From: Emergencia timonensis
Lineage (GTDB): Bacteria; Bacillota; Clostridia; Peptostreptococcales; Anaerovoracaceae
Assembly: GCF_900086585.1 (NCBI RefSeq)
Contig: NZ_FLKM01000008.1
Span: 620,001-684,000, forward strand
Length of the DNA: 64,000 bases
Reading direction: 5' to 3'
The translations under genes were made by a program, and so were the position numbers. The notes beneath the pieces were generated by a model that was not told where the DNA came from, did no database searches, and saw only the letters and a program-made list of their open reading frames with translations. Below are positions 7,484-16,062 of this stretch, in pieces (position 1 is the stretch's first letter; each line of letters opens with the position of its first letter).

Positions 7484-9922
7484 ATGATCAGATTAGTAAA
7501 GGTAAACAAGTATTTCAATAAGAAAAAAAGCAATGAGATTCACGTCATCAACGATACCTCCATCGAACTAGAGAACAAAGGGCTGGTCACCTTCCTGGGC
7601 AACTCCGGCTGTGGAAAGACCACGCTGCTCAACGCCATCGGCGGTCTTGACAAGGTAGACAGCGGGGAAATTTATATTGACGACGATAGGATTACGACAA
7701 AGTCCAACGGCAAAAAAGACGAGATCCGAAATGTCAGCGTCGGCTATATTTTCCAGAACTATAACCTGATTGAAGACGACACGGTCTTTGAAAATGTGGC
7801 TCTGGTGCTGAAGATGATGGGGATCAAGGATAAGAAGGAAATCGAAGAGCGGGTCATGTACATTCTGAAAAGAGTGGGCATCGACAAGTACAAGAACCGT
7901 CCGGCAAAGATGCTTTCCGGGGGCGAGCGGCAGAGAGTCGGCATCGCCCGCGCCATCGTCAAGAACCCGAAAATCATCATCGCCGATGAACCGACGGGAA
8001 ATCTGGACAGCAAAAATACCATAGAAATCATGAACATCATCAAAGCGATTTCCAGGGAGAAGCTGGTCATTTTGGTCACTCACGAGAGAGAAATTGCAGA
8101 GTTCTACGCATCGAGAATTATTGAGATTGTAGACGGCAGGATCGTCAGCGACAAGGAGAATGCACACGACGATGAATTGGACTACAGACTGGAGAACAAA
8201 ATCTATCTGCAGGATATGCCTGTTCAGAAGGAGTTGGTGCAGGACAATGTGAAAGTCAGATTCTTCAGTGACAAAGAGGACGCGCCTCTGGAGATTAAGG
8301 TTGTCGTCAGAAACAACAATATCTATTTAGAGACGCCGAAGGGATTGGGAGAAGGCTCTGATGCCGTGGAACTGATTGACGATCACTATAAAAAGATATC
8401 AAAGGACATCTATGAGGACTACGAGTTCGATTACGACAAGCTGATTGACGAGAGCTTTAAGCCTCACTATACTTCCATTTTTAACTTGGGAACGCTTTTG
8501 ATCAATGGATATAAGAAGATTTTTTCCTATTCCGTCATCAAAAAGATCCTCTTACTGGGGTTCGTTTTGGCTTCCATGTTTGCAATTTATGCAGTCAGCA
8601 ATATTGCTGGGATTACCAACGTCACCGATGACAAATTTGTCCAGGTCAATCAGAACTACCTGACCATCAACACGGCAAAGCTGAGCCCGGCTTTTTATGA
8701 AAAATATGAAAAGCTGGCAGGTGTGGACTACGTTCTGCCAGGAGACTCCAATGCCAATTTCATCATGCCGATGGACGATTACTACCAATCGGCAGGCGCT
8801 ATGACCATGGTCAGCGGTTCACTCTCAGACATTGATATGGTTAAAAAAGACAGCCTGGTTGCCGGAAAGCCTGCTGACAGTGAGAGGGGAATCGTCATCG
8901 ACAAAATGGTCATTGACAGCATTCTCGGAAAATATGAGGTACAGCAGGTGGGCATATCCACATACGAGGATTTTGTCGGTCGACAATTAGAACTGAATCG
9001 CTTGGGCGAATTCACCATTGCTGGGATCACCGACCAGGGAAGTCCGTCCATATATACGGATAAGGACCTCTTCATCGACATCTTATGCAATCAGCCATCT
9101 CAGGGAGCCGAGGAAGGCCAGAGCATGGAGGATGTGGAAAACACAGAAGATCAAGTAGTCAATTATGATCTGATGAAGGACAGCAAAGATTTACAGATTA
9201 CCAGCGGCAATGCGCCGAAAAACGACTATGAGGCTTTGATCAACGAAAACCATCGGTTTGAAGCCGCTATCGGCAGCGACCTGGACATGAAGATCAACGG
9301 CAAAAAGCTGACCGTCTGCGGTTACTATTCTGACAAGCGCCAGAGGAACGATATCTATGTGACTGCGAAGATGGCTAAATACTATTATATCGACAGTCAG
9401 CAGAGCATGATTCTTTCGCCAAAGGATAAGTCGGAGACTTTTGCGCAGCTATCCGACCGGAATATCAAAGTCACAGATAACTATGAGAACAGCAGAGAGC
9501 AATATATCGACAGCATCAAAAAGCAGGTCATGGCGACACTGCTGGTATGCGGAATCATTTTGCTGATCTCGCTCATAGAGATTTACCTGATGCTGAGATC
9601 TTCTTTCTTGTCTCGCATCAAAGAAGTGGGTGTACTGAGGGCCATCGGCCTGAAGAAAAAGGACATCTACAAGATGTTCGTCGGAGAGGTCATCGCTCTG
9701 ACCACGCTGACCACTTTGCCAGCCATGGTGATCATGGCATATATACTGAACGGAATATCCAAGGTGCCGATGATCGGGGAACAATACCTGATGAATCCGG
9801 CAGTGTTCCTGATCAGTTTTGCTATCGTGGCGGTGTTTAACTTGGTCGCAGGACTGCTTCCTGTTTTCAGCACCATGAGAAACACACCGGCAGAAATCCT
9901 CGCCAGAAACGATGTAAATTAG
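7484..9922 (+). CDS. ABC transporter, fused ATPase and FtsX-like permease (second of a pair)
   Basis: 812 residues with the same plan as its neighbour: Walker A GNSGCGKTT (39-47), signature LSGGERQR (about 144-151), Walker B IIIADEPTGNLDS, then a cytoplasmic linker, one helix (about 350-370), a long extracytoplasmic region and three C-terminal helices including the conserved KEVGVLRAIGLKKKDI loop of FtsX/MacB permeases. GAGGAGGTG lies 7-8 bases before the ATG. Only 4 bases separate it from the first gene, so they form an operon and probably one heterodimeric exporter. The extracytoplasmic domains differ strongly between the two, suggesting distinct roles. A perfect terminator follows. Confidence 0.85.
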   Translation: MIRLVKVNKYFNKKKSNEIHVINDTSIELENKGLVTFLGNSGCGKTTLLNAIGGLDKVDSGEIYIDDDRITTKSNGKKDEIRNVSVGYIFQNYNLIEDDTVFENVALVLKMMGIKDKKEIEERVMYILKRVGIDKYKNRPAKMLSGGERQRVGIARAIVKNPKIIIADEPTGNLDSKNTIEIMNIIKAISREKLVILVTHEREIAEFYASRIIEIVDGRIVSDKENAHDDELDYRLENKIYLQDMPVQKELVQDNVKVRFFSDKEDAPLEIKVVVRNNNIYLETPKGLGEGSDAVELIDDHYKKISKDIYEDYEFDYDKLIDESFKPHYTSIFNLGTLLINGYKKIFSYSVIKKILLLGFVLASMFAIYAVSNIAGITNVTDDKFVQVNQNYLTINTAKLSPAFYEKYEKLAGVDYVLPGDSNANFIMPMDDYYQSAGAMTMVSGSLSDIDMVKKDSLVAGKPADSERGIVIDKMVIDSILGKYEVQQVGISTYEDFVGRQLELNRLGEFTIAGITDQGSPSIYTDKDLFIDILCNQPSQGAEEGQSMEDVENTEDQVVNYDLMKDSKDLQITSGNAPKNDYEALINENHRFEAAIGSDLDMKINGKKLTVCGYYSDKRQRNDIYVTAKMAKYYYIDSQQSMILSPKDKSETFAQLSDRNIKVTDNYENSREQYIDSIKKQVMATLLVCGIILLISLIEIYLMLRSSFLSRIKEVGVLRAIGLKKKDIYKMFVGEVIALTTLTTLPAMVIMAYILNGISKVPMIGEQYLMNPAVFLISFAIVAVFNLVAGLLPVFSTMRNTPAEILARNDVN

Positions 9923-9933
9923 TCATATTCAAC

Positions 9934-9973
9934 AAAAGAAGCTTCAGACGGAATTCCGCCCGAAGCTTCTTTT
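9934..9973. terminator. Bidirectional terminator between ABC operon and CoA-transferase
   Basis: AAAAGAAGCTTC (9934-9945) and GAAGCTTCTTTT (9962-9973) form a perfect 12-bp stem with A-run and T-run on the outer sides, so it works for both converging genes. Confidence 0.9.
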
Positions 9974-9988
9974 GGTTTGAGATATATT

Positions 9989-11347
9989 TTAGAATGTGCA
10001 TTTGCTGGTGTTTTTCCAGATTCCATTCTTTTCTGCTGCTTTGATCAGGTCTTCTCTGAAATCAGGATGTGCAACGTTGATCAGAAGTTCTGCACGCTCC
10101 CAAGTGGATTTTCCTTTCAGATTGGCAACGCCGTATTCCGTAACGATCATGTGGGTAGCGCTTCTCGGTGTCGTTACAATGGAACCCGGTGTCAACACTG
10201 GTGCGATGAGAGACTCCTTCGTTCCGTCTTTGAGGGTTCTTGTAGAAGGGGTACAGATAAAGCTCTGGCCGCCCTTTGAGTGATACGCACCCATGACGAA
10301 ATCAAGCTGACCGCCAGTTCCGCTGATTTGCTGATATCCCCCAGACTCGGAACATACCTGCCCGTAGAGGTCTACCTGGATACAGCTGTTAACGGAGACA
10401 AAATTGTCCATGCTGGCGATGACATCTACATTATTGACATAGTCTACTGGCGCATTGCAGCAGATCGGATTGCCGTCAATGAAGTCATATAATTTCTTTG
10501 TGCCGCCTGCAAAGGTGTAAACTAAAGAACCTTTGTTGATGGCCTTGTTGTTGGTCAGTTTTCCGGCGTTAAACAGTTCCACGTAAGCGTCGACCAGCAT
10601 TTCTGTATGGCCGCTGATGTTCTTGACATCGGAGTCAGCCAACATCTGTCCAATGCAGTTCGGAAGTCCGCCGATACCTAACTGGAGAGTGCTGTCGCTG
10701 CTGATTCTTTCTACTACGTGTGCTGCAATCTGTCTGTCGATCTCGGTAGCTCCCTTTGTTGGAAGCTCTGCCAGAGTCTCATTGGAGCCTTCCACGATAT
10801 AGTCCACATCTGCCAGGTTGACCTGCGTCTGGAACCCTTGTGCGAGGGGCATATTCTCGTTGACTTCGACAATGATTTTTTTGGCACCCTCGATAACGCC
10901 TCTCATATCAGAGACCTGAGGCCCCAGGTTGAAGTTGCCGTTCTGATCCATCGGCGTTACCTGGAACATGGCCACGTCGATACCGCAGTCGTTGCCTACC
11001 CAGTAAGATGGCAGTTCGTTAAAGTTCATCGGGATGTACCAGCACCTTCCTTCTTTGCACATCTTGCGATCTGCGCCGCTGAAATGAGCGGATTCAAAAC
11101 GAACCTGGTCATTGGACTGGGTCGCCAGATAAAGCTTGGATGGCGCTTTTCTGATGGTGATACAGCTTAGAATATGTACGTCTTTCAGGCTGTCGGCGCG
11201 TCTTGCCATGGCCTCATCCAGGTCTACGGGGCTGCCGCAGCCTGTTCCGTAGTGGACTCTGTCACCCGGCTTTACGATGGCGACGGCCTCGTCTGCTGTG
11301 ACTAATTTCTTCTTGTACTCGTCTGCGAGTGTGGAAACCTTATACAT
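9989..11347 (-). CDS. Acetyl-CoA hydrolase/transferase family: butyryl-CoA:acetate or 4-hydroxybutyrate CoA-transferase
   Basis: 452 residues. The protein has the two-lobed CoA-transferase family I fold; the catalytic glutamate is likely E249 in SGHTEMLVDAY, and the CoA-binding GIGGLPN and ISGTGGQLDFVMGA loops are present. Such enzymes move CoA between acyl-CoA and acetate in butyrate or 4-aminobutyrate fermentation in the cytoplasm. Which acyl group is used cannot be settled by eye. I set the start at 11347, where AAGGAG precedes the ATG; a frame extension of 42 codons upstream has no binding site and atypical composition. It is transcribed alone toward the shared terminator. Confidence 0.85.
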   Translation of the reverse strand: MYKVSTLADEYKKKLVTADEAVAIVKPGDRVHYGTGCGSPVDLDEAMARRADSLKDVHILSCITIRKAPSKLYLATQSNDQVRFESAHFSGADRKMCKEGRCWYIPMNFNELPSYWVGNDCGIDVAMFQVTPMDQNGNFNLGPQVSDMRGVIEGAKKIIVEVNENMPLAQGFQTQVNLADVDYIVEGSNETLAELPTKGATEIDRQIAAHVVERISSDSTLQLGIGGLPNCIGQMLADSDVKNISGHTEMLVDAYVELFNAGKLTNNKAINKGSLVYTFAGGTKKLYDFIDGNPICCNAPVDYVNNVDVIASMDNFVSVNSCIQVDLYGQVCSESGGYQQISGTGGQLDFVMGAYHSKGGQSFICTPSTRTLKDGTKESLIAPVLTPGSIVTTPRSATHMIVTEYGVANLKGKSTWERAELLINVAHPDFREDLIKAAEKNGIWKNTSKCTF

Positions 11348-11494
11348 TAGATCTTCTCCTTTTAACACATACTTATTTTTATCTAATAAATAGGAAATAA
11401 CGTCTGGCGGCGATATTTCCTTATAAAACAAGGCGTTTACCTTGCAGAAAACTGTTTGTTTACTTTTTAACAATTGCTCTTCACATTTTACTAC

Positions 11495-11510
11495 ATTACC
11501 GTTAGGTAAT
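11495..11510. promoter_or_regulatory. Palindrome upstream of the CoA-transferase, possible operator
   Basis: ATTACC-GTTA-GGTAAT is a perfect 6-bp inverted repeat about 150 bases upstream of the CoA-transferase start, within A+T-rich DNA that probably holds the promoter. The size and spacing fit a TetR-like dimer site, but this is inference. Confidence 0.35.
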
Positions 11511-11591
11511 CAACCTTAAATTCATAAAGTTCTGGCTTTTTTATGAAACATATTCTATAATTTGGTATTTAGCAAGAGATTACAACGCAAA

Positions 11592-11630
11592 AGAAAAACC
11601 GCCTAAACATTACATTAAAAGTTTAGACGG
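11592..11630 (-). terminator. Terminator of the displaced tRNA-Arg half
   Basis: On the minus strand CCGTCTAAAC pairs with GTTTAGGCGG (one G-U pair) and is followed by TTTTTC. It lies just after the tRNA CCA end. The G-U pair exists only in the minus-strand RNA; on the plus strand it would be a C-A mismatch, which fixes the direction. Confidence 0.85.
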
Positions 11631-11637
11631 CTTTTGC

Positions 11638-11681
11638 TGGTATCCCCGGCCAGAATCGAACTGGCAATGACGCTTTAGGAG
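11638..11681 (-). other. Left attachment site: 3' half of tRNA-Arg(CCT)
   Basis: On the minus strand one reads the anticodon loop CTCCTAA (11681-11675, anticodon CCT), the 3' anticodon stem AGCGT, a 4-base variable loop, a perfect T-arm GCCAG-TTCGATT-CTGGC, the acceptor strand CGGGGAT, discriminator A and CCA (11640-11638). The 5' half is missing: the bases upstream cannot pair with the anticodon stem and no D-arm follows. This is what tyrosine-recombinase insertion into the anticodon-loop-to-3'-end segment leaves at the distal junction. Chromosome lies to the left and ICE to the right, so the intact tRNA should be at the right end, outside the window. Confidence 0.8.
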
Positions 11682-12035
11682 ATGGACCCAGTGCATATAT
11701 TCCCTATCAACGGAGATAAAGAAAATGCAGTTATATCAAGGCATTTCTCCACATTCACTGTAAACCTCGTACAAGCAAAATCAAGCAAAAACAAAGGATT
11801 TTAGCCCCCTATTGTTTGCACTCTGTTTGCAAAGGCGCGAATTTTAGCGTTAGCCAAAAGTTCAATTCCCGTCGGGACTTAATTATATTTATGGTCTCGT
11901 GGACATAGTCTACCATACATAGAGGCTCATTACAAGAGGTATTGAGCCAGTAAAAGTGCCTGTTTTATCTTTCCCAGGAAAGGTAGAGCAGGCACTTTTT
12001 TCATATCTAAACTTAGAAAGAAATGAGGTGAAATC
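11682..12035. other. ICE left terminal non-coding region
   Basis: No gene is supported between the tRNA half and parA. The stretch is A+T-rich and holds short direct repeats (CAAGCAAAATCAAGCAAAAAC around 11772; TTTGCA twice near 11814-11831), which could be recombinase arm or excisionase sites. A T-arm look-alike near 11860 has no stem. The last 85 bases are a long hairpin (next entry) and the parA leader. No integrase lies here. Confidence 0.5.
11952..12001 (+). terminator. Very long hairpin with T-run ahead of parA
   Basis: AAAAGTGCCTG and the following bases pair through nearly the whole element with CAGGCACTTTT (about 20 pairs, several G-U, tiny loop near CCCAGG), ending in TTTTTTC. It looks like an intrinsic terminator that shields parA from transcription entering across the attachment site. 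Confidence 0.75.
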
Positions 12036-12857
12036 ATGAATACACAGATTATTGCCATAGCCAACCAAAAAGGTGGTGTCGGCAAAACAACCACTTGTGC
12101 CAATCTTGGAATTGGTCTGGCTCAGTCTGGGAAGAAAGTCCTTCTGATTGACGGAGACCCACAGGGAAGCCTGACCATCAGCTTGGGCAATCCCCAACCT
12201 GACAAGCTGCCCTTTACACTGTCAGACGCTATGGGCCGTATTTTGATGGATGAACCAATTCGTCCCGGCGAGGGTATCCTGCACCACCCTGAGGGCGTAG
12301 ACCTGATGCCTGCGGACATCCAGCTATCTGGTATGGAGGTATCTCTGGTAAACGCTATGAGCCGAGAAACCATTCTGCGACAATATCTGGACACGCTGAA
12401 GGGGCAATACTCTCATATCCTTATTGATTGCCAGCCCTCCCTGGGTATGCTTACGGTCAATGCACTGGCTGCCGCTAATAGGGTTATAATCCCCGTCCAG
12501 GCAGAGTATCTTCCCGCTAAAGGTTTGGAGCAGCTTTTGCAAACTATCAATAAGGTTCGCAGACAAATCAATCCCAAGCTGCAAATTGATGGGATTCTGC
12601 TGACGATGGTAGACAGCCGAACCAATTTTGCCAAAGAAATCTCCGCTCTCCTGCGCGAAACCTATGGCAGTAAGATCAAGGTGTTTACATCAGAAATTCC
12701 TCATTCTGTCAGGGCTAAAGAAATCAGTGCTGAAGGAAAAAGCATTTATGCCCATGATCCTAATGGCAAAGTGGCTGAGGGCTACAAAAATCTGACGAAG
12801 GAGGTATTGAAACTTGAAAAGCAGCGCGAAAAAAATAGAGCTGGCCTCAGTAGATGA
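12036..12857 (+). CDS. parA: ParA family partition ATPase
   Basis: 273 residues. A deviant Walker A KGGVGKTTT stands at residues 12-20; further ATPase motifs are LLIDGDPQGS and HILIDCQPSLG. ParA ATPases move or anchor DNA together with ParB. In ICEs they are thought to keep the excised circle in daughter cells. GAGGTG lies before the ATG. It is the first gene of the element and overlaps parB by 44 bases, so the two are translationally coupled. Confidence 0.9.
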   Translation: MNTQIIAIANQKGGVGKTTTCANLGIGLAQSGKKVLLIDGDPQGSLTISLGNPQPDKLPFTLSDAMGRILMDEPIRPGEGILHHPEGVDLMPADIQLSGMEVSLVNAMSRETILRQYLDTLKGQYSHILIDCQPSLGMLTVNALAAANRVIIPVQAEYLPAKGLEQLLQTINKVRRQINPKLQIDGILLTMVDSRTNFAKEISALLRETYGSKIKVFTSEIPHSVRAKEISAEGKSIYAHDPNGKVAEGYKNLTKEVLKLEKQREKNRAGLSR

Positions 12858-13743
12858 CCTGTTTTCTACTGAAGAAAGTCGGCAAGACGAGCAACTGGAA
12901 AAAATTCAGGAAATTCCCCTATCTGAACTGCATCCGTTCAAGGATCACCCCTTCAAGGTCAAGGATGATGATGCAATGATAGAAACCGCAGACAGTATCA
13001 AAAAGTATGGAGTTTTGGTTCCTGCGATTGCCAGATCACTGCCTGATGGCGGTTATGAGCTGGTAGCCGGTCACAGACGCCGCAGAGCCAGCGAATTGGC
13101 CGGAAAAGAAACCATGCCTGTCATTGTGCGCGACTTGGATGACGATGCTGCCACAATTATTATGGTTGACAGCAATTTGCAGCGAGAAAATCTGCTCCCC
13201 AGTGAAAGGGCCTTTGCCTACAAAATGAAGCTGGAAGCCATTAAACATCAAGGAGCAAGAACAGACCTGACTTCTGTTCAAGTTGAACAGAAGTTGAGCG
13301 CCAGAGACCAGGTGGCAAAAGAAGCCGGTGAACGAAGCGGTATCCAGGTAATGCGATATGTTCGTTTGACTGAGCTGATTCCAGAGCTTTTGGATATGGT
13401 GGATGAAAAGAAAATCGCATTTAATCCAGCCTACGAACTCTCTTTTTTGAAACCGGACGAACAGCAAATGCTGGTGGAAACAATGGACTATGAGCAGGCT
13501 ACCCCTTCTCTCTCTCAGGCTCAGCGAATGAAAAAGTTCAGCCAGGATGGGAAATTGTCAGAAGATGTGATGCTTGCCATCATGTCAGAGGAAAAAAAGA
13601 GTGATCTGGATAAAGTGACCTTGAGCAGCGATACCTTGCGAAAGTATTTCCCCAAAAGCTATACACCGGCCAAAATGCAGGAAACCATTATTAAACTGCT
13701 GGAACAATGGCAGAAAAAACGCCAACGAGATCAGGAACGATGA
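12814..13743 (+). CDS. parB: ParB/Spo0J family DNA-binding protein
   Basis: 309 residues. An N-terminal ParB/sulfiredoxin-like domain shows LHPFKDHPFKVKDD and the GGYELVAGHRRRRASE nucleotide-binding box, followed by a helix-turn-helix region (about residues 130-200). It binds centromere-like sites and stimulates ParA. The start is a TTG at 12814 with AAGGAGG 9 bases upstream, inside the end of parA. No ATG start fits as well. Confidence 0.9.
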   Translation: MKSSAKKIELASVDDLFSTEESRQDEQLEKIQEIPLSELHPFKDHPFKVKDDDAMIETADSIKKYGVLVPAIARSLPDGGYELVAGHRRRRASELAGKETMPVIVRDLDDDAATIIMVDSNLQRENLLPSERAFAYKMKLEAIKHQGARTDLTSVQVEQKLSARDQVAKEAGERSGIQVMRYVRLTELIPELLDMVDEKKIAFNPAYELSFLKPDEQQMLVETMDYEQATPSLSQAQRMKKFSQDGKLSEDVMLAIMSEEKKSDLDKVTLSSDTLRKYFPKSYTPAKMQETIIKLLEQWQKKRQRDQER

Positions 13744-13754
13744 AGGGAGAGCCT

Positions 13755-14027
13755 ATGAAAGATATTGCAGCAAGGGAGCTGAAAGGCCACAACATTCTTG
13801 CAGTGGAGCGATTTTGGGACAGCACTTGCTGGATGATTGAGTTTACTGTCTTGCGCCCTACTGCTTATGGAGAACCCGGTGACGAAATGAGGCTTTTTCT
13901 CACAGAGGACGGGTATCAGTCAGCTCTGCAAAGCCAGCAGCGTCGAGAAATCAAAATTAAGAGATATGCTCATGTTATTGAGGGGCATATCATCGACTTC
14001 AAGCCTAAAAAACACCGTCGTTCATAA
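13755..14027 (+). CDS. Small ICE protein, unknown function
   Basis: 90 residues (MKDIAARELKGHNILAVERF...). It is soluble, with mixed charge and a basic tail (PKKHRRS). AAGGGAGA lies 4-5 bases before the ATG at 13755; a longer frame from 13707 runs through parB and is not needed. I recognise no family. It follows parB by 11 bases and is probably in the same operon, a slot where Tn1549-like elements carry short conserved proteins. Confidence 0.6.
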   Translation: MKDIAARELKGHNILAVERFWDSTCWMIEFTVLRPTAYGEPGDEMRLFLTEDGYQSALQSQQRREIKIKRYAHVIEGHIIDFKPKKHRRS

Positions 14028-14055
14028 CCGATACAACGAAAGGAAAGGAATGAAT

Positions 14056-14244
14056 ATGTGTACTGTAAGAGAAATCCGAGAAGCTATTCAAGAAGATTGC
14101 CGCTCACAGCGTGATATGGAATCCACCGAGATTGACCGTGTTTTTCAAACCTTACCATTTTCTCAGGAAAGGGATCTGTTTGATAAACCACCAATGCCAA
14201 AACGCCCCTACCGACGCAAGAAAAAAGATACAGACAGACCCTAA
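14056..14244 (+). CDS. Small ICE protein, unknown function
   Basis: 62 residues, MCTVREIREAIQEDC to a very basic proline-rich tail (PKRPYRRKKKDTDRP). The start at 14056 sits 6 bases after AGGAAAGGA; the in-frame ATG at 14050 is too close. It may bind DNA, judging only by its charge. It is followed by a terminator-like hairpin. Confidence 0.5.
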   Translation: MCTVREIREAIQEDCRSQRDMESTEIDRVFQTLPFSQERDLFDKPPMPKRPYRRKKKDTDRP

Positions 14245-14249
14245 CCGCT

Positions 14250-14281
14250 GCCACAATTCTCTTATGAATTGCGGCTTTTTT
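14250..14281 (+). terminator. Terminator or attenuator before the repA-like gene
   Basis: GCCACAATTC and GAATTGCGGC form a 10-bp stem with one mismatch, followed by six T. It separates the parAB group from the replication initiator. Confidence 0.65.
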
Positions 14282-14311
14282 CATACCTGAGAAATGAAAG
14301 GAGTGAAGTAA

Positions 14312-15190
14312 ATGGCTGTTTTTCGTGTAGAACGCACTGGCGATTACACGGTTATGAGCAATTTCCATCTAAAGGATAAACGGCTTTCTTTGAAGGCAAA
14401 GGGTCTCTTGTCGCAGATGTTATCTCTGCCAGATGACTGGGATTATACGCTGTCAGGACTCAGCTATATCAATCGAGAAAGCAAAGATGCAATCCGCTCT
14501 GCTGTCAATGAGCTTGAAACAGCCGGATACATTCGGCGCAGACAGACAACTGATGCTTCTGGTAAATTCGCAGCCAATGAGTATACCATTTTTGAGCGTC
14601 CCATCGAGGGAGAACCGATGTTGGATAAGCCGTCGTCGGAAAACCCGATAACGGTAAACCCGTCAGCGGTAAATCCGTTACCGGAAAATCCAACACAATT
14701 AAATACTAAGAAATCAAATACCCAAAAACAAAATACTCATGGATCAAATACCGATTCCATTCCCTTCCGGGAAACAGCGGCGGCAATACCGCCGGAACGG
14801 AAAGGAAGGGATGCGATGTCTGTCACAGAGATAGAAAATTATCGGGAATTGATTTTGGAGAATATCGAGTATGACTGTCTGAAGCAGCGTTATCCTCTCT
14901 ACCTGGATGACCTGAATGAGATTGTAGAGCTGTTGGTAGAAACGGTCTGTGCCAAACGAAAGACCACCCGGATCTCTGGCGCGGACTTTCCTCACGAGAT
15001 TGTACGCTCCCGCTTTTTGAAGCTGGACAGCTCTCACATCGAGTTTGTCATGGACTGTCTGCAAAAGAACACCACCCAGGTACGCAACATCAAGCAGTAC
15101 CTGCTTGCAGTGCTGTTCAACGCTCCTACCACCATGAATAACCACTACACTTCACTGGTAAATCACGATATGCACGCAGGCGGCTGGTAA
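14312..15190 (+). CDS. repA: RepA-like replication initiator, DUF6017 C-terminal domain
   Basis: 292 residues. Residues 1-95 form the winged-helix RepA N-terminal domain: YTVMSNFHLKDKRLSLKAKG and the LPDDWDYTLSGL stretch are highly typical. A low-complexity linker rich in N and P follows (about 110-150), then a DUF6017 C-terminal domain. In Tn1549-like ICEs this protein is thought to start replication of the excised circle. AAAGGAG precedes the ATG. Its stop codon lies inside the loop of the next hairpin. Confidence 0.85.
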   Translation: MAVFRVERTGDYTVMSNFHLKDKRLSLKAKGLLSQMLSLPDDWDYTLSGLSYINRESKDAIRSAVNELETAGYIRRRQTTDASGKFAANEYTIFERPIEGEPMLDKPSSENPITVNPSAVNPLPENPTQLNTKKSNTQKQNTHGSNTDSIPFRETAAAIPPERKGRDAMSVTEIENYRELILENIEYDCLKQRYPLYLDDLNEIVELLVETVCAKRKTTRISGADFPHEIVRSRFLKLDSSHIEFVMDCLQKNTTQVRNIKQYLLAVLFNAPTTMNNHYTSLVNHDMHAGGW

Positions 15191-15202
15191 TCAGCCGCTT
15201 TT
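15180..15202 (+). terminator. Hairpin at the repA stop codon
   Basis: GCGGCTG-GTAAT-CAGCCGC followed by TTTT. The repA TAA stop is in the loop. The T-run is short, so it may only attenuate. Confidence 0.5.
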
Positions 15203-15226
15203 GTATTACACCAAAGGAGGCACAGC

Positions 15227-15973
15227 ATGAATCAGATTGAAATTTTCAATAGTCCAGAGTTTGGAAGCATTCGAATAGTCGAGGAAAATGGGAAATACCT
15301 GTTCTGCGGCGCTGATGTTGCAAAATCGCTGGGATACAAAGATACAGTAAACGCCCTAAAGACACATTGCAGAGAAGATGGGGTGGCGTTTTACCACCTC
15401 ACCGATAATTTGGGGCGTGAACAGAAAGCTAAATTCATCAGTGAAGGAAATCTGTATCGTTTGATTGTCCACAGTAAATTGCCATCAGCAGAACGATTTG
15501 AGCAATGGGTCTTTGACGAGGTTCTTCCTACCATTCGCAAGCATGGGGCCTATCTCACAAAAGAAAAGCTATGGGAAGTAGCTACTTCACCGGAGGCGCT
15601 GCTCAAGCTCTGCTCGGATCTTCTGGCTGAGCGAGAGGAGAATGTATCTCTGCGCATAGCAAACGCACAGCTGGAGGGTAAAGCCGCTTTCTATGACCTG
15701 TTCATTGATTTGGAGCATAGCACCAATCTCAGAACTACTGCCAAAGAGCTTGATGTACCGGAACGCCGCTTTGTCCGATTTCTTCTGGAAAAGCGTTTTG
15801 TGTACCGCACTGCGTCCGGCAATGTACTGCCCTATGTAAAGCCAGCCAATGAAGGGCTGTTTTGTGTAAAGGACTACTGCAATCACGGACATACCGGTTC
15901 TTATACGCTGATAACACCGCAAGGCAAGCTGTATTTTGCCGAACTGCGAGACAGTATCCTGATGGTGATATGA
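15227..15973 (+). CDS. BRO-N / KilA-C phage antirepressor-like protein
   Basis: 248 residues. The N-terminal BRO domain (FCGADVAKSLGYKD, then FEQWVFDEVLPTIRKHGAYL at about residues 88-108) is joined to a C-terminal KilA-C/ANT domain (about 150-240) with TTAKELDVPERRFVRFLLEK. Phage antirepressors of this type relieve repression of lytic genes; on ICEs they probably regulate the transfer genes. AAAGGAGG precedes the ATG. Confidence 0.85.
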   Translation: MNQIEIFNSPEFGSIRIVEENGKYLFCGADVAKSLGYKDTVNALKTHCREDGVAFYHLTDNLGREQKAKFISEGNLYRLIVHSKLPSAERFEQWVFDEVLPTIRKHGAYLTKEKLWEVATSPEALLKLCSDLLAEREENVSLRIANAQLEGKAAFYDLFIDLEHSTNLRTTAKELDVPERRFVRFLLEKRFVYRTASGNVLPYVKPANEGLFCVKDYCNHGHTGSYTLITPQGKLYFAELRDSILMVI

Positions 15974-16062
15974 TAAATCACTATTTTCTCCGGCGGCTGG
16001 TGGTCCCGCCTTAGAAAGAAGTGCACCACCCCTGCACATTTTGTGGAAAGGAGGCGATGAAA

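Noticed and set aside
11855..11890. TTCAATTCCCGTCGGGAC as a second tRNA 3' end
   Set aside because: It looks like a T-loop, but the flanking bases cannot form a 5-bp T-stem and no acceptor strand follows.
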